NCBI RefSeq assembly: GCF_002042885.1
Contig: NZ_MVFY01000008.1
Location: forward strand, 62,001-126,000
From: Citrobacter portucalensis
GTDB lineage: Bacteria; Pseudomonadota; Gammaproteobacteria; Enterobacterales; Enterobacteriaceae
Reading direction: 5' to 3'
DNA length: 64,000 nt
Shown here one piece after another: positions 27,602-38,189 of the stretch. The first letter of the stretch is position 1, and the number at the start of each line of letters is the position of its first letter. Position numbers and translations under genes: made by a program. Under the pieces are notes generated by a model. It was not told the DNA's origin, ran no database searches, and worked only from the letters and a program-made list of their open reading frames with translations.

Positions 27602-28405
27602 ATGGCTTTAACCCTCACAGTGCTGCTTGAAAACCGACGCGCTGCTGGCGCAGAAAAATCAATACTGGCCAAGCCTGGATTAAGTCTGTTAGTTCAGGAT
27701 GAAACAACCACAATATTGTTTGATACCGGGCCGGACGGCAGCTTCATGCATAACGCTGCACAAATGGGCGTGGACCTGACCCAATTAACCGCCGTAGTGC
27801 TGTCGCACGGTCATTATGATCACTGCGGCGGCGTGCCGTGGCTTGCGGATAACAGCCGTATCATTTGCCATCCTCAACTGGCCTGCGAGCGTTACGCATC
27901 GATAACGGTTGCGGGAATACCACGAAAAATTAAAAAACTCTCGCGTGATAACAACTACTCTCGATTCATAATGGAATACACCCGCGAGCCGCTGGCTATC
28001 AGCGATCGTTTTTTGTGGTCCGGGGAAATCAGTGTCCCCACGCCACAGTCCTATGGCGTGATTAGCGAGAAAACACTCCAGCCAGATTACATCAGTGACG
28101 AAGGCGTATTGATCTATAAATCTGCACGCGGGTTAGTCATCATTACCGGTTGCGGGCATCGGGGAATAGAGAACATCGTACGCCATTGCCAGAAAATCAC
28201 CGGGGTTACCAAAATTCACGCCCTGATCGGTGGCTTTCATTTACGCGCCGCCTCCCCCGCTAAGCTATGGCGGACCCGACAATTTATTCAGCAACAGCAA
28301 CCCGAAAAACTGCTCGGCTGTCATTGCACCGGTTCGTGGGGGCGATTGTGGCTACCGGGAACTGACGCCCCGGCAACGGGAGATGTGATAGTGCTGGCTG
28401 AGTAA
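27602..28405 (+). CDS. Metallo-beta-lactamase-fold hydrolase
   Basis: 267 residues. The metal ligands appear as SHGHYDHCGG (HxHxDH), the second-shell TGCGHRGIEN, and GGFH near residue 212. The pattern matches the cytoplasmic MBL subfamily often annotated as dihydropterin methyl-ribofuranosylaminobenzene phosphate synthase-like; the real substrate is not evident. No signal peptide. The C-terminal half has LGCHCTGSWG, a Cys/His cluster typical of this subfamily. It follows the exported protein by 83 bp and may share its transcript. It converges on torZ. Confidence 0.85.
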   Translation: MALTLTVLLENRRAAGAEKSILAKPGLSLLVQDETTTILFDTGPDGSFMHNAAQMGVDLTQLTAVVLSHGHYDHCGGVPWLADNSRIICHPQLACERYASITVAGIPRKIKKLSRDNNYSRFIMEYTREPLAISDRFLWSGEISVPTPQSYGVISEKTLQPDYISDEGVLIYKSARGLVIITGCGHRGIENIVRHCQKITGVTKIHALIGGFHLRAASPAKLWRTRQFIQQQQPEKLLGCHCTGSWGRLWLPGTDAPATGDVIVLAE

Positions 28406-28433
28406 CAACAGTAAAACGTTGCCCAAACAGCAA

Positions 28434-28463
28434 TAAAAAACGGGAGCCTTACGGCCCCCGTTT
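28434..28463. terminator. Bidirectional terminator between the MBL gene and torZ
   Basis: AAACGGGAGCC, TTAC loop and GGCCCCCGTTT, with an A run on the left (T run for the minus strand, torZ side) and TTT on the right. It lies in the gap between the two convergent genes. Confidence 0.8.
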
Positions 28464-28474
28464 ATCAGTCATCA

Positions 28475-30919
28475 TTACATGGTGACAATTGCTGGCTCAT
28501 CAAAGACGGTGAGTTTTGGCGCTTCACCGGTATATTTTTCTGCGTATACCAGGCTGGTATTCCCGGCACAGCCGTTCGCCAGTCTTGAAGTCGGGATATC
28601 CGCCGTCAGCACGTTCGCGCCGCCATTTTTACAGATACCGTTTTCAATATCCGGCCATGCGCCTTCATGAATACAGATGATGCCCGGTTTGATGCCGTCG
28701 CTGACGTGCGCCCCAACCAGAACCTGTCCACGAGCATTCCATACGCGGACCAGATCGCCCTCGGCAATCCCTCTGGCTTTTGCGTCATCCGGATGAATCG
28801 TCACCGGTTCACGATTGGCAATTGCGTACTCTTTACGTAGCGACGCGTAGTTCAGCTGGCTATGCAGACGATGTGCCGGGTGCGCCGTCAGTAGCTGCAG
28901 CTGATCTTTATCCGCAGTTCCTTTCCATTCATCCGGTTCAATCCAGGACGCATGCGGCGGACAGTCTTTATACTGATAGCCTTCAATCGTTTTCGAGTAG
29001 ATTTCAATCTTGCCGCTCGGCGTTCCGAGTGCGTTCATCACCGGATCGCTGCGGAAATCCGCGTAGCGCACATATTTGTTATTCTTTTCATTCTCACGCA
29101 TTTCGATCAGCTTATTCTGCTGCCAGAACGCGTTGAACTGAGGCATGGCAACACGCTGGGCGCGGGCGGCTTTTTGCGCGACGTCATAGAACTGCTTCAG
29201 CCACGCCATTTCGTCTTTGCCTTCGGTGTAGACAGCTTTCCCCCCCGGCTTGAGCATCTCAGCCAGATCGGCAAATACGTCAAAATCACTACGCGCTTCA
29301 AACTGCGGCTCAATGACCTGCTTCATCGGTACCAGATGCTGGTTACTGTAATCACCGGTCATGGTCAGATCGTTACGCTCAAACGAGGTGGTGATTGGCA
29401 GAACGATATCGGCGTGTTTGGCCGCAGCGGTCCAGTAGCATTCAGAGATGACAACCAGTTCAGGCTTCTGCCAGGCTTTGATTAAGCGGTTGGTATCCTG
29501 ATGATGGGTAAAGTTAGCGCCGCCCGCCCACCAGATCATTTTGATATCCGGGAAGGTTTGCTCTTTACCGTTATGTTGATATTTGCCGCCTGGGTTTTCC
29601 AGCGCTTCGACAATTCGCGCTACCGGCAGGCTGGTCACCGCATCGGAAACCGCCCAGTCATTACCTGCCGATGATCCACCCTCAATTTTGGCGGAGATCG
29701 CCGGTAAAACCCCACCGATGCGCGTTGGGTTACCGCCATTGGAATAGTGATAAGAGAACCCGAAGCCGCCGCCTTCGGTACCAATTTGCCCCAGCATCGC
29801 CGCCAGAGTCACCAGCATCCAGTGTTTTTGCTCACCGTATTGCTGGCGCTGAATCCCCCAACCTGCCATGAGCATGGTTTTGTTGCTGGAGAAAATTTCC
29901 GCCAGCTTTTCCAGTTGCTCAGCAGGCACGCCACACACGCCAGATGCCCATTCGGCGGTTTTCTCTACTTTATCGCTCTTGCCGAGCAGGTACTCTTCAA
30001 ACTGCGGATATCCGGTGGTGTATTTTTCCAGGAAGGCTTTGTCGTGAAGGTTTTTCTTCACCAGCGTATGGGCGATCCCTAACATCATTGCCACATCGGT
30101 CCCCATATGTGGCGCAATCCAGGTCGCATTATCACCAAAGAACTCGATGGTTTCAGAACGCATCGGATCGATGGCGATGACGCTTTTCCCTGATTTCTTC
30201 AGCAGATTAAAGTATTCGATCCCTTGTTCATCCGTGCTGCTCCAGGCAATCTTAAGGGTGTTGAGCGGGTTCATCCCCCACAGCACCACGACCTGACTGT
30301 GCTCAAGCACCATCGGCCAGGTGGTTTGCTGCTCATAAACCTCAACCGATCCCACAACGTATGGCATGATCACCTGCGCGGCACCGGTTGAATAATCTCC
30401 GGTATGCCCAGCGTAGCCACCGGCCATGCTCATATAGCGTTGCAGTAAGGTTTGCGCCTTATGCAGAACGCCGCTGGATCGCCAGCCATAAGAACCGGCA
30501 AATATCGAAGCCGGACCATAGCTGCTGCGGATCCGGCTGTGCTGTTCATGAATGAGCTTCAGCGCCTGTTCCCAGCTGACCCGCACAAAGGGATCGTTAC
30601 CGCGTTTGCCATCCGCTTTACCCGGGTTTTCCAGATAGCTTTTGCGCACCATCGGATACTTCACGCGGATATTGGTATGAACCTGATCTGGCGCGGTTTG
30701 CTGTAATGAGTTCGGCACCGTTTTCGGCAACGCACCTTTTGAGGAAACCACTTTTCCGTCTTTTACTTCCACGTATACCGCACCCCAACGTGCTGCCGTC
30801 AGGATTGCTCCGCCATTCTGGCCTTCGGCCCAGGCTGGCATTGGGATCACCGAAGAAATCGCCATTGTCCCGGTTGCCGCGCCAGCCGTCTTAATAAAGT
30901 CACGTCTTGTGAGTTTCAT
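28475..30919 (-). CDS. torZ: TorZ-type TMAO / S- and N-oxide reductase, molybdopterin enzyme
   Basis: 814 residues (E. coli TorZ/BisZ has 809). A twin-arginine signal ([10 protein letters not shown], cleavage near AWA-E) directs folded export. The DMSO-reductase fold has the Mo-bis-MGD ligand serine in [10 protein letters not shown] and cofactor motifs [24 protein letters not shown] and [16 protein letters not shown], with a C-terminal MGD-binding beta-barrel domain ([18 protein letters not shown]). It receives electrons from the pentahaem TorY encoded 20 bp upstream and reduces TMAO, biotin sulfoxide and related oxides in the periplasm. Assignment to torZ rather than a second torA rests on the pairing with TorY-like 30940-32034 and the shorter, differently sorted N-terminus. 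Confidence 0.88.
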   Translation of the reverse strand: MKLTRRDFIKTAGAATGTMAISSVIPMPAWAEGQNGGAILTAARWGAVYVEVKDGKVVSSKGALPKTVPNSLQQTAPDQVHTNIRVKYPMVRKSYLENPGKADGKRGNDPFVRVSWEQALKLIHEQHSRIRSSYGPASIFAGSYGWRSSGVLHKAQTLLQRYMSMAGGYAGHTGDYSTGAAQVIMPYVVGSVEVYEQQTTWPMVLEHSQVVVLWGMNPLNTLKIAWSSTDEQGIEYFNLLKKSGKSVIAIDPMRSETIEFFGDNATWIAPHMGTDVAMMLGIAHTLVKKNLHDKAFLEKYTTGYPQFEEYLLGKSDKVEKTAEWASGVCGVPAEQLEKLAEIFSSNKTMLMAGWGIQRQQYGEQKHWMLVTLAAMLGQIGTEGGGFGFSYHYSNGGNPTRIGGVLPAISAKIEGGSSAGNDWAVSDAVTSLPVARIVEALENPGGKYQHNGKEQTFPDIKMIWWAGGANFTHHQDTNRLIKAWQKPELVVISECYWTAAAKHADIVLPITTSFERNDLTMTGDYSNQHLVPMKQVIEPQFEARSDFDVFADLAEMLKPGGKAVYTEGKDEMAWLKQFYDVAQKAARAQRVAMPQFNAFWQQNKLIEMRENEKNNKYVRYADFRSDPVMNALGTPSGKIEIYSKTIEGYQYKDCPPHASWIEPDEWKGTADKDQLQLLTAHPAHRLHSQLNYASLRKEYAIANREPVTIHPDDAKARGIAEGDLVRVWNARGQVLVGAHVSDGIKPGIICIHEGAWPDIENGICKNGGANVLTADIPTSRLANGCAGNTSLVYAEKYTGEAPKLTVFDEPAIVTM

Positions 30920-30939
30920 GATTTCTCCTGATTGATCGC

Positions 30940-32034
30940 TTATTTATTCATGTCTTTAGCGTTGTACTGGAAGTAACGGCTCAGGATATCCAGTTCGGTT
31001 TCACTGATATTGGTGCGAGCCCCCATCCCTTTGGCTACTGAAGGCCAGGCGTTGAGCGTGAAGTGATTCGCCGGAATTGGCGCATGACAGCCCGCGCAGT
31101 AAACATTGTCGAGTTTGCGCGCGTAATCCCACATAGGTTCACGGCTGGCGAGTGCGGAACCGCTCCATTCGCCCTGCAGCACGACATCTCGCCACGCATT
31201 GCCGTAGTCATCTTTTTTCCAGTCGGAGAGGATCTTCAGCGACTGTTGACCTTTTTCACTCAGGCTGGCAAGAATCAAACGCTGCCCTGCTGCGTAGTAA
31301 ATAACCTGTTCACTTCCTTGCATCTGGCTACCGCGAATCTCGACCAGTCGCGCGTTGTCCGTTGTTTTCAGGACCTGCATTTTAGTTGCCGGGTAAACAG
31401 TTCCCAGATCGCCCAACGCGGTGTTGCTTACAGCATAAAGTTCAGTTGCTGAAGCTGGGGTGGAGGCTGACTGCGCTTCAAGCCCTTTAAGCGCACTGTC
31501 ATCCATTTTTATTTCAGGTGGGAAATGGGCGACGCCTTTATGGCAATCAATACAGGTTTGCTTTTCCGCGATGCCCATTTTGTGCATCTTCTGAGCATCC
31601 GCGCTTTGTGCGGCAAGATCCATGGCGTCCATACTGTGGCAGCTACGGCAGGTCGCAGAATCATTAGCCTTGAGCTGTGCCCAAACGGTTTGCGCCATCT
31701 CCAGACGGTGTTCTTCAAATTTTTCCGGGGTATCGATTTTTTTGGTTATGAACTGATGATAAACATCTTTTGAGGCCCGCAGCTTAGCCACCAGAAAATC
31801 CAAACCGCCCTCCGGGATATGACAGTCCGCGCACTCTGCGCGAATGCCTTTCTGATTCTGGAAGTGAACCGAGCCTGTATATTCTTCGTAGGGCGCCTGC
31901 ATCGTATGGCAAGACAAACAGAATTCTGTACTCGAGGTTTTATGTAATGTCCATTGCCCTGCCAAAACAATAACTGCACCAAGAACAATGCACAGCAGCA
32001 TCGTCCATAGGATAGTTTTATTTATTTTTCTCAT
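30940..32034 (-). CDS. torY: TorY, membrane-anchored pentahaem c-type cytochrome
   Basis: 364 residues. An N-terminal anchor helix ([19 protein letters not shown]) precedes five CxxCH haem sites: CLSCH, CADCH, CRSCH and CIDCH in the NapC/NirT-like domain, then CAGCH in the C-terminal TorC-type domain. It carries electrons from menaquinol to TorZ. First gene of the torYZ pair; a ~520-bp upstream region holds its promoter. E. coli torYZ lies elsewhere on the chromosome (near cutC), so this location is different. Confidence 0.9.
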   Translation of the reverse strand: MRKINKTILWTMLLCIVLGAVIVLAGQWTLHKTSSTEFCLSCHTMQAPYEEYTGSVHFQNQKGIRAECADCHIPEGGLDFLVAKLRASKDVYHQFITKKIDTPEKFEEHRLEMAQTVWAQLKANDSATCRSCHSMDAMDLAAQSADAQKMHKMGIAEKQTCIDCHKGVAHFPPEIKMDDSALKGLEAQSASTPASATELYAVSNTALGDLGTVYPATKMQVLKTTDNARLVEIRGSQMQGSEQVIYYAAGQRLILASLSEKGQQSLKILSDWKKDDYGNAWRDVVLQGEWSGSALASREPMWDYARKLDNVYCAGCHAPIPANHFTLNAWPSVAKGMGARTNISETELDILSRYFQYNAKDMNK

Positions 32035-32561
32035 CTTTTATTTCCATCAGACGAATACCCTTTTAGAGGTAGACAATAAATATCCTAAAGCAGCTATTTA
32101 TTGATATTCATCAAGCGCGGAGAGAAATGAGAATCAGCAAATGGGTAAGTTTGAAGAGGCTCGCATAATTAGTGAGAACGAAATTTAATTATTGTTTTTT
32201 CTTTAAAAACAGATTTTTAAACCACTTACCAAGTTTATACATCTGTAAAGTAAGATGATATCAGAATAAAAAATTACGGAGTTCATAATGCTGTTGAAAT
32301 TACCCCCTTAACAGCCATCGTTATATAATTAAATATACAATGAAAAATATAAAAAAGCACCCTTTTCTATTTCGAGATGGCAAGCATTAACGAGGGGACA
32401 TCTCTTTTGGTTTTGCTGAGAAATACATTCAAGATAGGCTTACAGTACATACTGCTTAATGACACGCACTGATGCACACATCCTTGATCTGGTCACTTAT
32501 TATACAGAAACAACTTTCGCTACACTCAGGGTAGAGGTAAAACAAACAGGAGGTAGTGAAT
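32035..32561. promoter_or_regulatory. torY-uspF divergent intergenic region
   Basis: 527 bp between divergent genes, AT-rich, without a supported ORF. No decamer matching the TorR box (CTGTTCATAT) was found here, consistent with torYZ not depending on TorR. AGGAGGT at 32548-32554 is the ribosome site of the uspF-like gene. Confidence 0.5.
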
Positions 32562-32990
32562 ATGTATCGCTCAATTCTGGTGCCCATTGATATCTCTGAA
32601 GCCGATCTCACTCGTCATGTTGTGCCGCAGGTCCAGGCGCATGCCAAAACCGCGAAGGTCCACTTTTTAGCCGTTATTCCTACCGTTCCGTTCTATGCCT
32701 CGCTGGGACTGGCCTACTCTACCGAATTTCCGGACAGAAGTGGTCTGCAGGCCAAGGCCAGCGAAAAACTCGAAGAAATTATTAAGCAGTTCAATATTCC
32801 TGCCGGCAGGACTCAAACCCACGTCGTTTACGGCCCGCCGAAGGATCAGATCCTCAAGCTGGCGGAGGCGGTTGACGCCGAGCTTATCGTCATCGCCTCA
32901 CATAAGCCGGGGTTTAGCACATATTTGCTGGGTTCAACGGCGGCAGCCGTAGTCCGCCACGCGAAATGCCCGGTGCTGGTTGTGCGGTGA
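32562..32990 (+). CDS. Universal stress protein, UspF-like
   Basis: 142 residues from ATG 32562, 7 nt after a perfect AGGAGGT; the in-frame GTG two codons upstream is less well placed. A single Usp fold: [16 protein letters not shown] at the start, central ASLGLAY, and the ATP-binding signature region [20 protein letters not shown] then CPVLVV at the end. Close in pattern to E. coli UspF (YnaF). It probably binds ATP in the cytoplasm under stress or stationary phase. A monocistronic unit between torYZ and torCAD. It may be a paralogue of a uspF elsewhere in the genome, so no symbol is given. Confidence 0.9.
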   Translation: MYRSILVPIDISEADLTRHVVPQVQAHAKTAKVHFLAVIPTVPFYASLGLAYSTEFPDRSGLQAKASEKLEEIIKQFNIPAGRTQTHVVYGPPKDQILKLAEAVDAELIVIASHKPGFSTYLLGSTAAAVVRHAKCPVLVVR

Positions 32991-33000
32991 TAGGGTTAAA

Positions 33001-33026
33001 ACGGGAGCGAATGTGCTCCCGTTTTT
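33001..33026 (+). terminator. Terminator after the uspF-like gene
   Basis: ACGGGAGC, a 6-nt loop and GCTCCCGT followed by TTTT; starts 11 bp past the stop codon. Confidence 0.88.
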
Positions 33027-33045
33027 CTGTGGCTCAGGCCATCAC

Positions 33046-33660
33046 TCAGTTCTGATGATCCAGCCTGACAAATGCCAGCAGCAGCTGGCTCAACGCAGCG
33101 TAGAAACCAAAGTCATCATATCGGCGGCATTTAGCAGTGAACTCCGGTAACCAGCGTAACAGCCCCGCCAGCGTTTCTCTGCGCAACGCATCAATACGCT
33201 GACGGCTACCCCCTGGCTCACCAAGAGAAAAATGCAGATGGCTCAGCAGTTCGATAAAAATCGCCAGATGATCGGCTGATTCGCTAAACGTATCGCTTAC
33301 CTGCATGCCCGCATCAGATAACAGTTGTTTAATGACCCCGTAGTTTGGCCCTTCTTCAAGATGAGCCGACGCATAGGGTAACGCGGCGTGTTTATCCGAC
33401 ATCAGGAACAGGCTGCAAAAATCAGCCGCCAGTTCCAGGGTAGCGTCTTCACGTACCTTGAGCGCGGCAATTTTCGCTTCCAGCAAAAGAACATCCGCCT
33501 CAAGCGACGGTTCACCTTTGAGTACGGTGAACCACTCAGTCATTTCGCTGGACTGCAATTGCGCTAATCCCTCACCGTCACGCTCCCGGGAAAACATTTG
33601 CGCCAACCATGCATAAACACAGGCCATCTGTTCTGTCGTCAGGGAGGTGTGTTTCATCAT
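33046..33660 (-). CDS. torD: TorD, chaperone for TorA
   Basis: 204 residues from the ATG overlapping the torA stop; the next codon is also ATG. All-helical TorD/DmsD family: [17 protein letters not shown] near the start, [21 protein letters not shown], and the conserved [20 protein letters not shown]. It binds the Tat signal and core of apo-TorA and helps insert the molybdenum cofactor before export. Last gene of torCAD. Its product is homologous end to end with E. coli TorD (199 residues). Confidence 0.95.
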   Translation of the reverse strand: MMKHTSLTTEQMACVYAWLAQMFSRERDGEGLAQLQSSEMTEWFTVLKGEPSLEADVLLLEAKIAALKVREDATLELAADFCSLFLMSDKHAALPYASAHLEEGPNYGVIKQLLSDAGMQVSDTFSESADHLAIFIELLSHLHFSLGEPGGSRQRIDALRRETLAGLLRWLPEFTAKCRRYDDFGFYAALSQLLLAFVRLDHQN

Positions 33661-36197
33661 GACGTCACCTTCTGTGCCGGGACATATTCGCACTGCGCCA
33701 CCATTTTTATCGGGCCGCTGAACGCCGTCACGTTATCCACCTTACCGGTATATTTCTCAATTTCCACCAGCGTAGTATGCGCACTGGTCGCCTGCGCCAG
33801 CTGAGACGTGCCGATATCTAGGGTTAACACGTTCGGATTACCGTATTTACACAGCGCTCCGCTTTCTCCACCGTTATCAGGATCGTACCAGGCACCTTCA
33901 TGGATGCGCGCCACGCCCGGCGAGTAGAGATCGGAGACAACCGCGCCGGCCAGCACTTGTCCACGCGCATTAAATACACGAACTATATCGCCGTTGCGGA
34001 TCCCCCTGGCGCTGGCATCCTGCGGGTTAATAAACACCGGCTCTTTGCCACCTACCGCGTAATGCTTACGCAGCGCTTCGGACTCGCAGAGCTGTGAATG
34101 CAGACGGAAATCCGGGTGGACGGATTGCAGATGCAGCGGCCAACGCTGCGATCCAGGCCCACCGTGTGAACGTTCGATTTTCTCAAACCACATTGGATGC
34201 CCCTGACAATCGTCATATTGCATATCGGCAATAGTTTTCGAATAGATCTCGATCAAACCGCTCGGCGTCCCCAGAGGCTCAAGGTCGGGATCTTCGCGGA
34301 AGGCCTGATGACGGACAAACATCTGCGGATGTTCGAATTCAACGTACTCTTGCTGATTCCAGAAAACGTCGAAAGCCGGAAGATGAACACCGCGTCCCTT
34401 CCCTTGCTGGCTTCCTTCCTGCCAGATGCGCTTCAACCAGCCCATCTCATCCAGCCCTTCTGTGAACGCTTCTTCACGGTTAAAGCGGCGGCAAAGATCG
34501 CGGAAAATATCGAAATCATTACGCGCTTCAAACTGCGGCTGCACCAGTTGCTTCATAGCGATAATGCCGCGGTTGGAGTGGTTGCCATATTGGTCGAGAT
34601 CGTTACGTTCAAACTGGGTTGTCGCCGGCAATACGATATCGGCGAATCGACAGGTCGAAGTCCACTGATTGTCGATGGCGATAACGGTTTCCAGCTTCCG
34701 CCAGCCCTCAATAATACGGTTGATCTGCTGGTGACGATGGAAAGGGTTGGTCCCGGCAAAAACACACATCTTCAACGGTGGCAGCTTGACGGTTTTACCG
34801 TTCCAGTTAATGCTCTTGCCCGGCTCCAGAATCGCATCGATAAAACGCGCGATCGGGATAGTACTGCTGTAGCCCTTATAATCGGTGCTGTCATGTACCG
34901 GTGGAACGGTGGTGGAACCAGAAAATCCGCTCAGGATAACGCCTTTACGTCCTGGGGTGCCCGCGCCGTTGTAGTGCCAGCCAAAGCCAAATCCCCCCCC
35001 GGGTAAGCCAATTTGCCCGAGCATTGAGGCCAGCACCACGATCATCCACGCCCACTGTTCCCCGTGCTGCATACGCTGCACGCACCAGCCAGCAATAATT
35101 TGCGTTCTGCCGCCCGCCATCTGCCGCGCAAGTTCACGGATTGTCTCAGCATCAATCCCGCAGATTTTTTCCGCCCACTGGGCATCTTTAGGCTGTCCGT
35201 CACTTTCTCCCAGCAGATAAGGCAGAAATTGCTCAAACCCAACGCAGTAGTTCTCGAGGAAATGCTTATCGTAGAGCTTCTCGGTATACAGCGTGTGTGC
35301 CAGCGCCAGCTGTAGCGGTACATCAGCCTGCGGATTCACGGCGATGTGCTTAACCTTGTCACGGCCCAGGTAGTCATGAGTCGAGGTGACGACCGGGTCA
35401 ACGCTGATGACCGAAATCTCGCCCCGCGCCACTTTTTCCTTCAGTTGCTCGTAGTATTCGTAGACATCATGATCCGGACACCACCAGTTCGCCTGCTGGT
35501 TTTTGATGAGGTCAGAACCCCACAGCACAATGGTTTTGCTGTTTTCGAGTACCAGTGGCCAGGAGGTCTGCTGTTCATATACCTCCATTGACCCGACTAC
35601 GCGCGGCAGAATGACCTGAGCAGCACCGGTGGAATAGTCGCCCCCCGTACTCACGCTGTTGCCATGCAGCGCAATGGCACGCGCCAGCATCCCGGAAGCA
35701 TTGTGGAACATCCCGGTCGATTGCCAGCCGCTGGCCGTTAGCAGCGCGCTCGGACCATAAGTCTTCTGAATGCGCTCCAGCTCCTGATAGAAGAAATCCA
35801 GCGCTTCATCCCACGAAACGCGCACAAAGCGGTTATCTCCACGTTGTGAGGTATCGCTCTGATGGCGTTTACGCAACCAGTCCACGCGGACCATCGGGTA
35901 GCGAATACGCGCTCCACCGTGTACGTGATCCGGGAGTCCGGCGATCATTTTTGACGGGTATTTATCGCGCTCGAACGGCCTGGCTTCAATGAAACGACCG
36001 TCAACCACGGTGGCACGAATCGCCCCCCAGTGAGAACCGGTCAGAATCCCCTCTTTGACGCCTGCCCCCTGCACCTCTGCGGCATTAGCGCTACGCGGCG
36101 TGAGCAGCGAAGGCCCTAACATACCGGCTACGGTCAAGCCGCCCAGTTGCAGCAAAAAACGTCGGCGCGATGCCTGAAAGAGATCGTTATTTTTCAT
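33657..36197 (-). CDS. torA: TorA, periplasmic TMAO reductase catalytic subunit
   Basis: 846 residues starting at [20 protein letters not shown]; the upstream extension is the end of torC in another frame. The twin-arginine signal [11 protein letters not shown] ends near ANA-AEVQ. DMSO-reductase family with the Mo ligand serine in [13 protein letters not shown] motifs [26 protein letters not shown] and [14 protein letters not shown], and the C-terminal domain with [13 protein letters not shown]. It reduces trimethylamine N-oxide at the end of anaerobic respiration with electrons from TorC. The start overlaps the torC stop by 11 bp. Confidence 0.96.
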   Translation of the reverse strand: MKNNDLFQASRRRFLLQLGGLTVAGMLGPSLLTPRSANAAEVQGAGVKEGILTGSHWGAIRATVVDGRFIEARPFERDKYPSKMIAGLPDHVHGGARIRYPMVRVDWLRKRHQSDTSQRGDNRFVRVSWDEALDFFYQELERIQKTYGPSALLTASGWQSTGMFHNASGMLARAIALHGNSVSTGGDYSTGAAQVILPRVVGSMEVYEQQTSWPLVLENSKTIVLWGSDLIKNQQANWWCPDHDVYEYYEQLKEKVARGEISVISVDPVVTSTHDYLGRDKVKHIAVNPQADVPLQLALAHTLYTEKLYDKHFLENYCVGFEQFLPYLLGESDGQPKDAQWAEKICGIDAETIRELARQMAGGRTQIIAGWCVQRMQHGEQWAWMIVVLASMLGQIGLPGGGFGFGWHYNGAGTPGRKGVILSGFSGSTTVPPVHDSTDYKGYSSTIPIARFIDAILEPGKSINWNGKTVKLPPLKMCVFAGTNPFHRHQQINRIIEGWRKLETVIAIDNQWTSTCRFADIVLPATTQFERNDLDQYGNHSNRGIIAMKQLVQPQFEARNDFDIFRDLCRRFNREEAFTEGLDEMGWLKRIWQEGSQQGKGRGVHLPAFDVFWNQQEYVEFEHPQMFVRHQAFREDPDLEPLGTPSGLIEIYSKTIADMQYDDCQGHPMWFEKIERSHGGPGSQRWPLHLQSVHPDFRLHSQLCESEALRKHYAVGGKEPVFINPQDASARGIRNGDIVRVFNARGQVLAGAVVSDLYSPGVARIHEGAWYDPDNGGESGALCKYGNPNVLTLDIGTSQLAQATSAHTTLVEIEKYTGKVDNVTAFSGPIKMVAQCEYVPAQKVTS

Positions 36198-37365
36198 TGC
36201 TTTCTCCCTTATCGCCATGCGGCTTATCCGTAGTGTCAGAGGCATTCATCTGCAAATATTTCAGCAAGGTACGTTCTTCACGTTTATCCAGACTGGTAAA
36301 TCCAATCATGCCGTTCAACGTGCCAATCCAACCGTTAGCATCAAAGTGTTCTTTCTCTGGTGCACCGTGGCATTGGTTACAGGTTCCGTTATAGAGCGAG
36401 TCGGCATAAGCCCAGATAGGTTTGATATCGTTGACCATATCGCCCTTCTGCATCCAGGCAGTGGCCTGCAATTTACTCCATGGCGTATTCGTTTCCGCAA
36501 CAGTGGTTTGCTCCAGCGTCTTCACGTGCTGCTGGATGTCGCCACGAATGGAAGCCACAAAAATGCGCTTGCCCGGCAGTTGCGCCAACACGCGCTGACG
36601 CCCATTACTCTCGGTCCAGCCCACAATTTCAATTTGCAGCCAGTCACCGTCACGCTTTAACACTTTCACTTCAGAAGCGGGCAGCAGTGAACCTGCAGGT
36701 TCTTTATCACCTTTGGCGGCATAAATAGGTTTGATGTCCAGAGAGTAGAGCGTCTCGCCATCGTCGTTCGCCCTGGCGCGTAACTCATCAAACTGCTTGC
36801 GGAAACCACTGCTCATATCGGGAAGCTGGTGCGCAATACCTTTATGGCAGTCGATACAGGATTGGTTGTCCTTGGCCGCAATCTTCATCTGGCGCGCAGC
36901 TTCGGGATGTTGTTTCGCGTGGTCCATCGCATCATAGTCATGACAAGAACGACAGGTCGCGGAGTTGTTCTCCTTCATTCGCGCCCATTCGCGCTCCGCC
37001 AGCTCTGCGCGTTTGGCTTCGAATTTCTCTGGAGTATCAATAGAGTGGGCAACAAAGGTTTGGTAAATATCGTTGCTGGCCTCCAGCTTACGTTTCACCA
37101 TGCCTGGAATATCAGATGGAATGTGGCAGTCATGGCATTCTGCGCGCACCCCGGAGGCATTCTGAAAATGCGCAGACTGTTTATATTCTTCGTAAACCGG
37201 CTGCATACTGTGGCAGCTCACGCAAAACTCGGTAGAACTGGTTAATTTAATACCAACGTGCGGCAAGACGATCAGCGCAATACCGACCACAATCCCGATA
37301 ACGACCAGCGCCAACACTGACCAACGTGCGCTCGGTCTGAGCAGCGCCCTCCATAGTTTCCGCAT
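36187..37365 (-). CDS. torC: TorC, pentahaem c-type cytochrome feeding TorA
   Basis: 392 residues. An N-terminal membrane anchor (VLALVVIGIVVGIALIVLPH) precedes five CxxCH sites: CVSCH, CHDCH, CRSCH, CIDCH and, in the C-terminal domain, CNQCH. It passes electrons from the quinol pool to TorA and in E. coli also restrains TorS signalling. First gene of torCAD, preceded by four TorR decamers (37416-37478). Confidence 0.96.
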   Translation of the reverse strand: MRKLWRALLRPSARWSVLALVVIGIVVGIALIVLPHVGIKLTSSTEFCVSCHSMQPVYEEYKQSAHFQNASGVRAECHDCHIPSDIPGMVKRKLEASNDIYQTFVAHSIDTPEKFEAKRAELAEREWARMKENNSATCRSCHDYDAMDHAKQHPEAARQMKIAAKDNQSCIDCHKGIAHQLPDMSSGFRKQFDELRARANDDGETLYSLDIKPIYAAKGDKEPAGSLLPASEVKVLKRDGDWLQIEIVGWTESNGRQRVLAQLPGKRIFVASIRGDIQQHVKTLEQTTVAETNTPWSKLQATAWMQKGDMVNDIKPIWAYADSLYNGTCNQCHGAPEKEHFDANGWIGTLNGMIGFTSLDKREERTLLKYLQMNASDTTDKPHGDKGESNEK

Positions 37366-37415
37366 AATAGCCCCTGTAATCTTATGGTTTAGTTACAGAG
37401 GATCTTATTTCTCAA

Positions 37416-37478
37416 ATGTGAACAGCAACACTGGTCAGGATGAATGGCTTACGGCACAATGTGAACAGATATGAACAG
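37416..37478 (-). promoter_or_regulatory. Four TorR boxes of the torCAD promoter
   Basis: Read on the minus strand: CTGTTCATAT (37469-37478), CTGTTCACAT (37459-37468), CCATTCATCC (37438-37447) and CTGTTCACAT (37416-37425). Number, order, spacing and the degenerate third box match the E. coli torC operator layout. The first box ends ~18 bp from the torR start codon, so TorR may also control its own gene. Confidence 0.93.
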
Positions 37479-37496
37479 AAAGAGAACACCATCAGG

Positions 37497-38189
37497 ATGC
37501 CGCATCACATTGTCATTGTTGAAGATGAACCCGTTACCCAAGCGAGGTTACAGGCATATTTTGAACAGGAAGGTTATCATGTCTCTGTCACCGCCAGCGG
37601 AGCTGGTCTGCGTGAAATAATGTCACAACATCCTGTCGATCTCATTCTGTTGGATATCAACCTCCCGGACGAAAATGGCTTAATGCTGACCCGCGCCCTG
37701 CGCGAACGCTCAACGGTGGGGATCATTCTGGTGACAGGTCGTAGCGATCAAATTGACCGGATCGTTGGCCTGGAAATGGGCGCTGATGATTATGTCACCA
37801 AGCCACTGGAGCTACGTGAACTGGTGGTTCGGGTTAAAAATTTGCTCTGGCGTATCGATCTTGCCCGCCAGGCACAGCCGGAGACTAAAGATAACTGCTA
37901 TCAGTTTGCCGGATACTGTCTGAATGTCTCCCGGCATACCCTGGAGCTGGGAGATGAGACGATCAAACTCACCCGCGCCGAGTATGAAATGCTGGTCGCC
38001 TTTGTCACCAATCCGGGAGAAATTCTCAGCCGCGAACGTTTACTGCGTATGCTTTCGGCACGACGGGTAGACAATCCAGACTTACGCACCGTAGATGTAC
38101 TGATCCGCCGTTTGCGCCACAAGCTACGGGCTGATTTACTGGTGACACAGCACGGCGAAGGTTATTTTTTAGCGGCCGACGTGTACTGA
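37497..38189 (+). CDS. torR: TorR, response regulator of TMAO respiration (OmpR type)
   Basis: 230 residues from MPHHIVIVEDEPVT, the E. coli length. Phosphoacceptor Asp in LILLDINLPDENG, Lys in DDYVTKPLEL, and an OmpR-type winged helix ending [18 protein letters not shown]. It activates torCAD on phosphorylation by TorS. Its 3' end overlaps the 3' end of convergent torT by 28 bp. The ribosome site AGG lies unusually close to the ATG. Confidence 0.96.
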   Translation: MPHHIVIVEDEPVTQARLQAYFEQEGYHVSVTASGAGLREIMSQHPVDLILLDINLPDENGLMLTRALRERSTVGIILVTGRSDQIDRIVGLEMGADDYVTKPLELRELVVRVKNLLWRIDLARQAQPETKDNCYQFAGYCLNVSRHTLELGDETIKLTRAEYEMLVAFVTNPGEILSRERLLRMLSARRVDNPDLRTVDVLIRRLRHKLRADLLVTQHGEGYFLAADVY

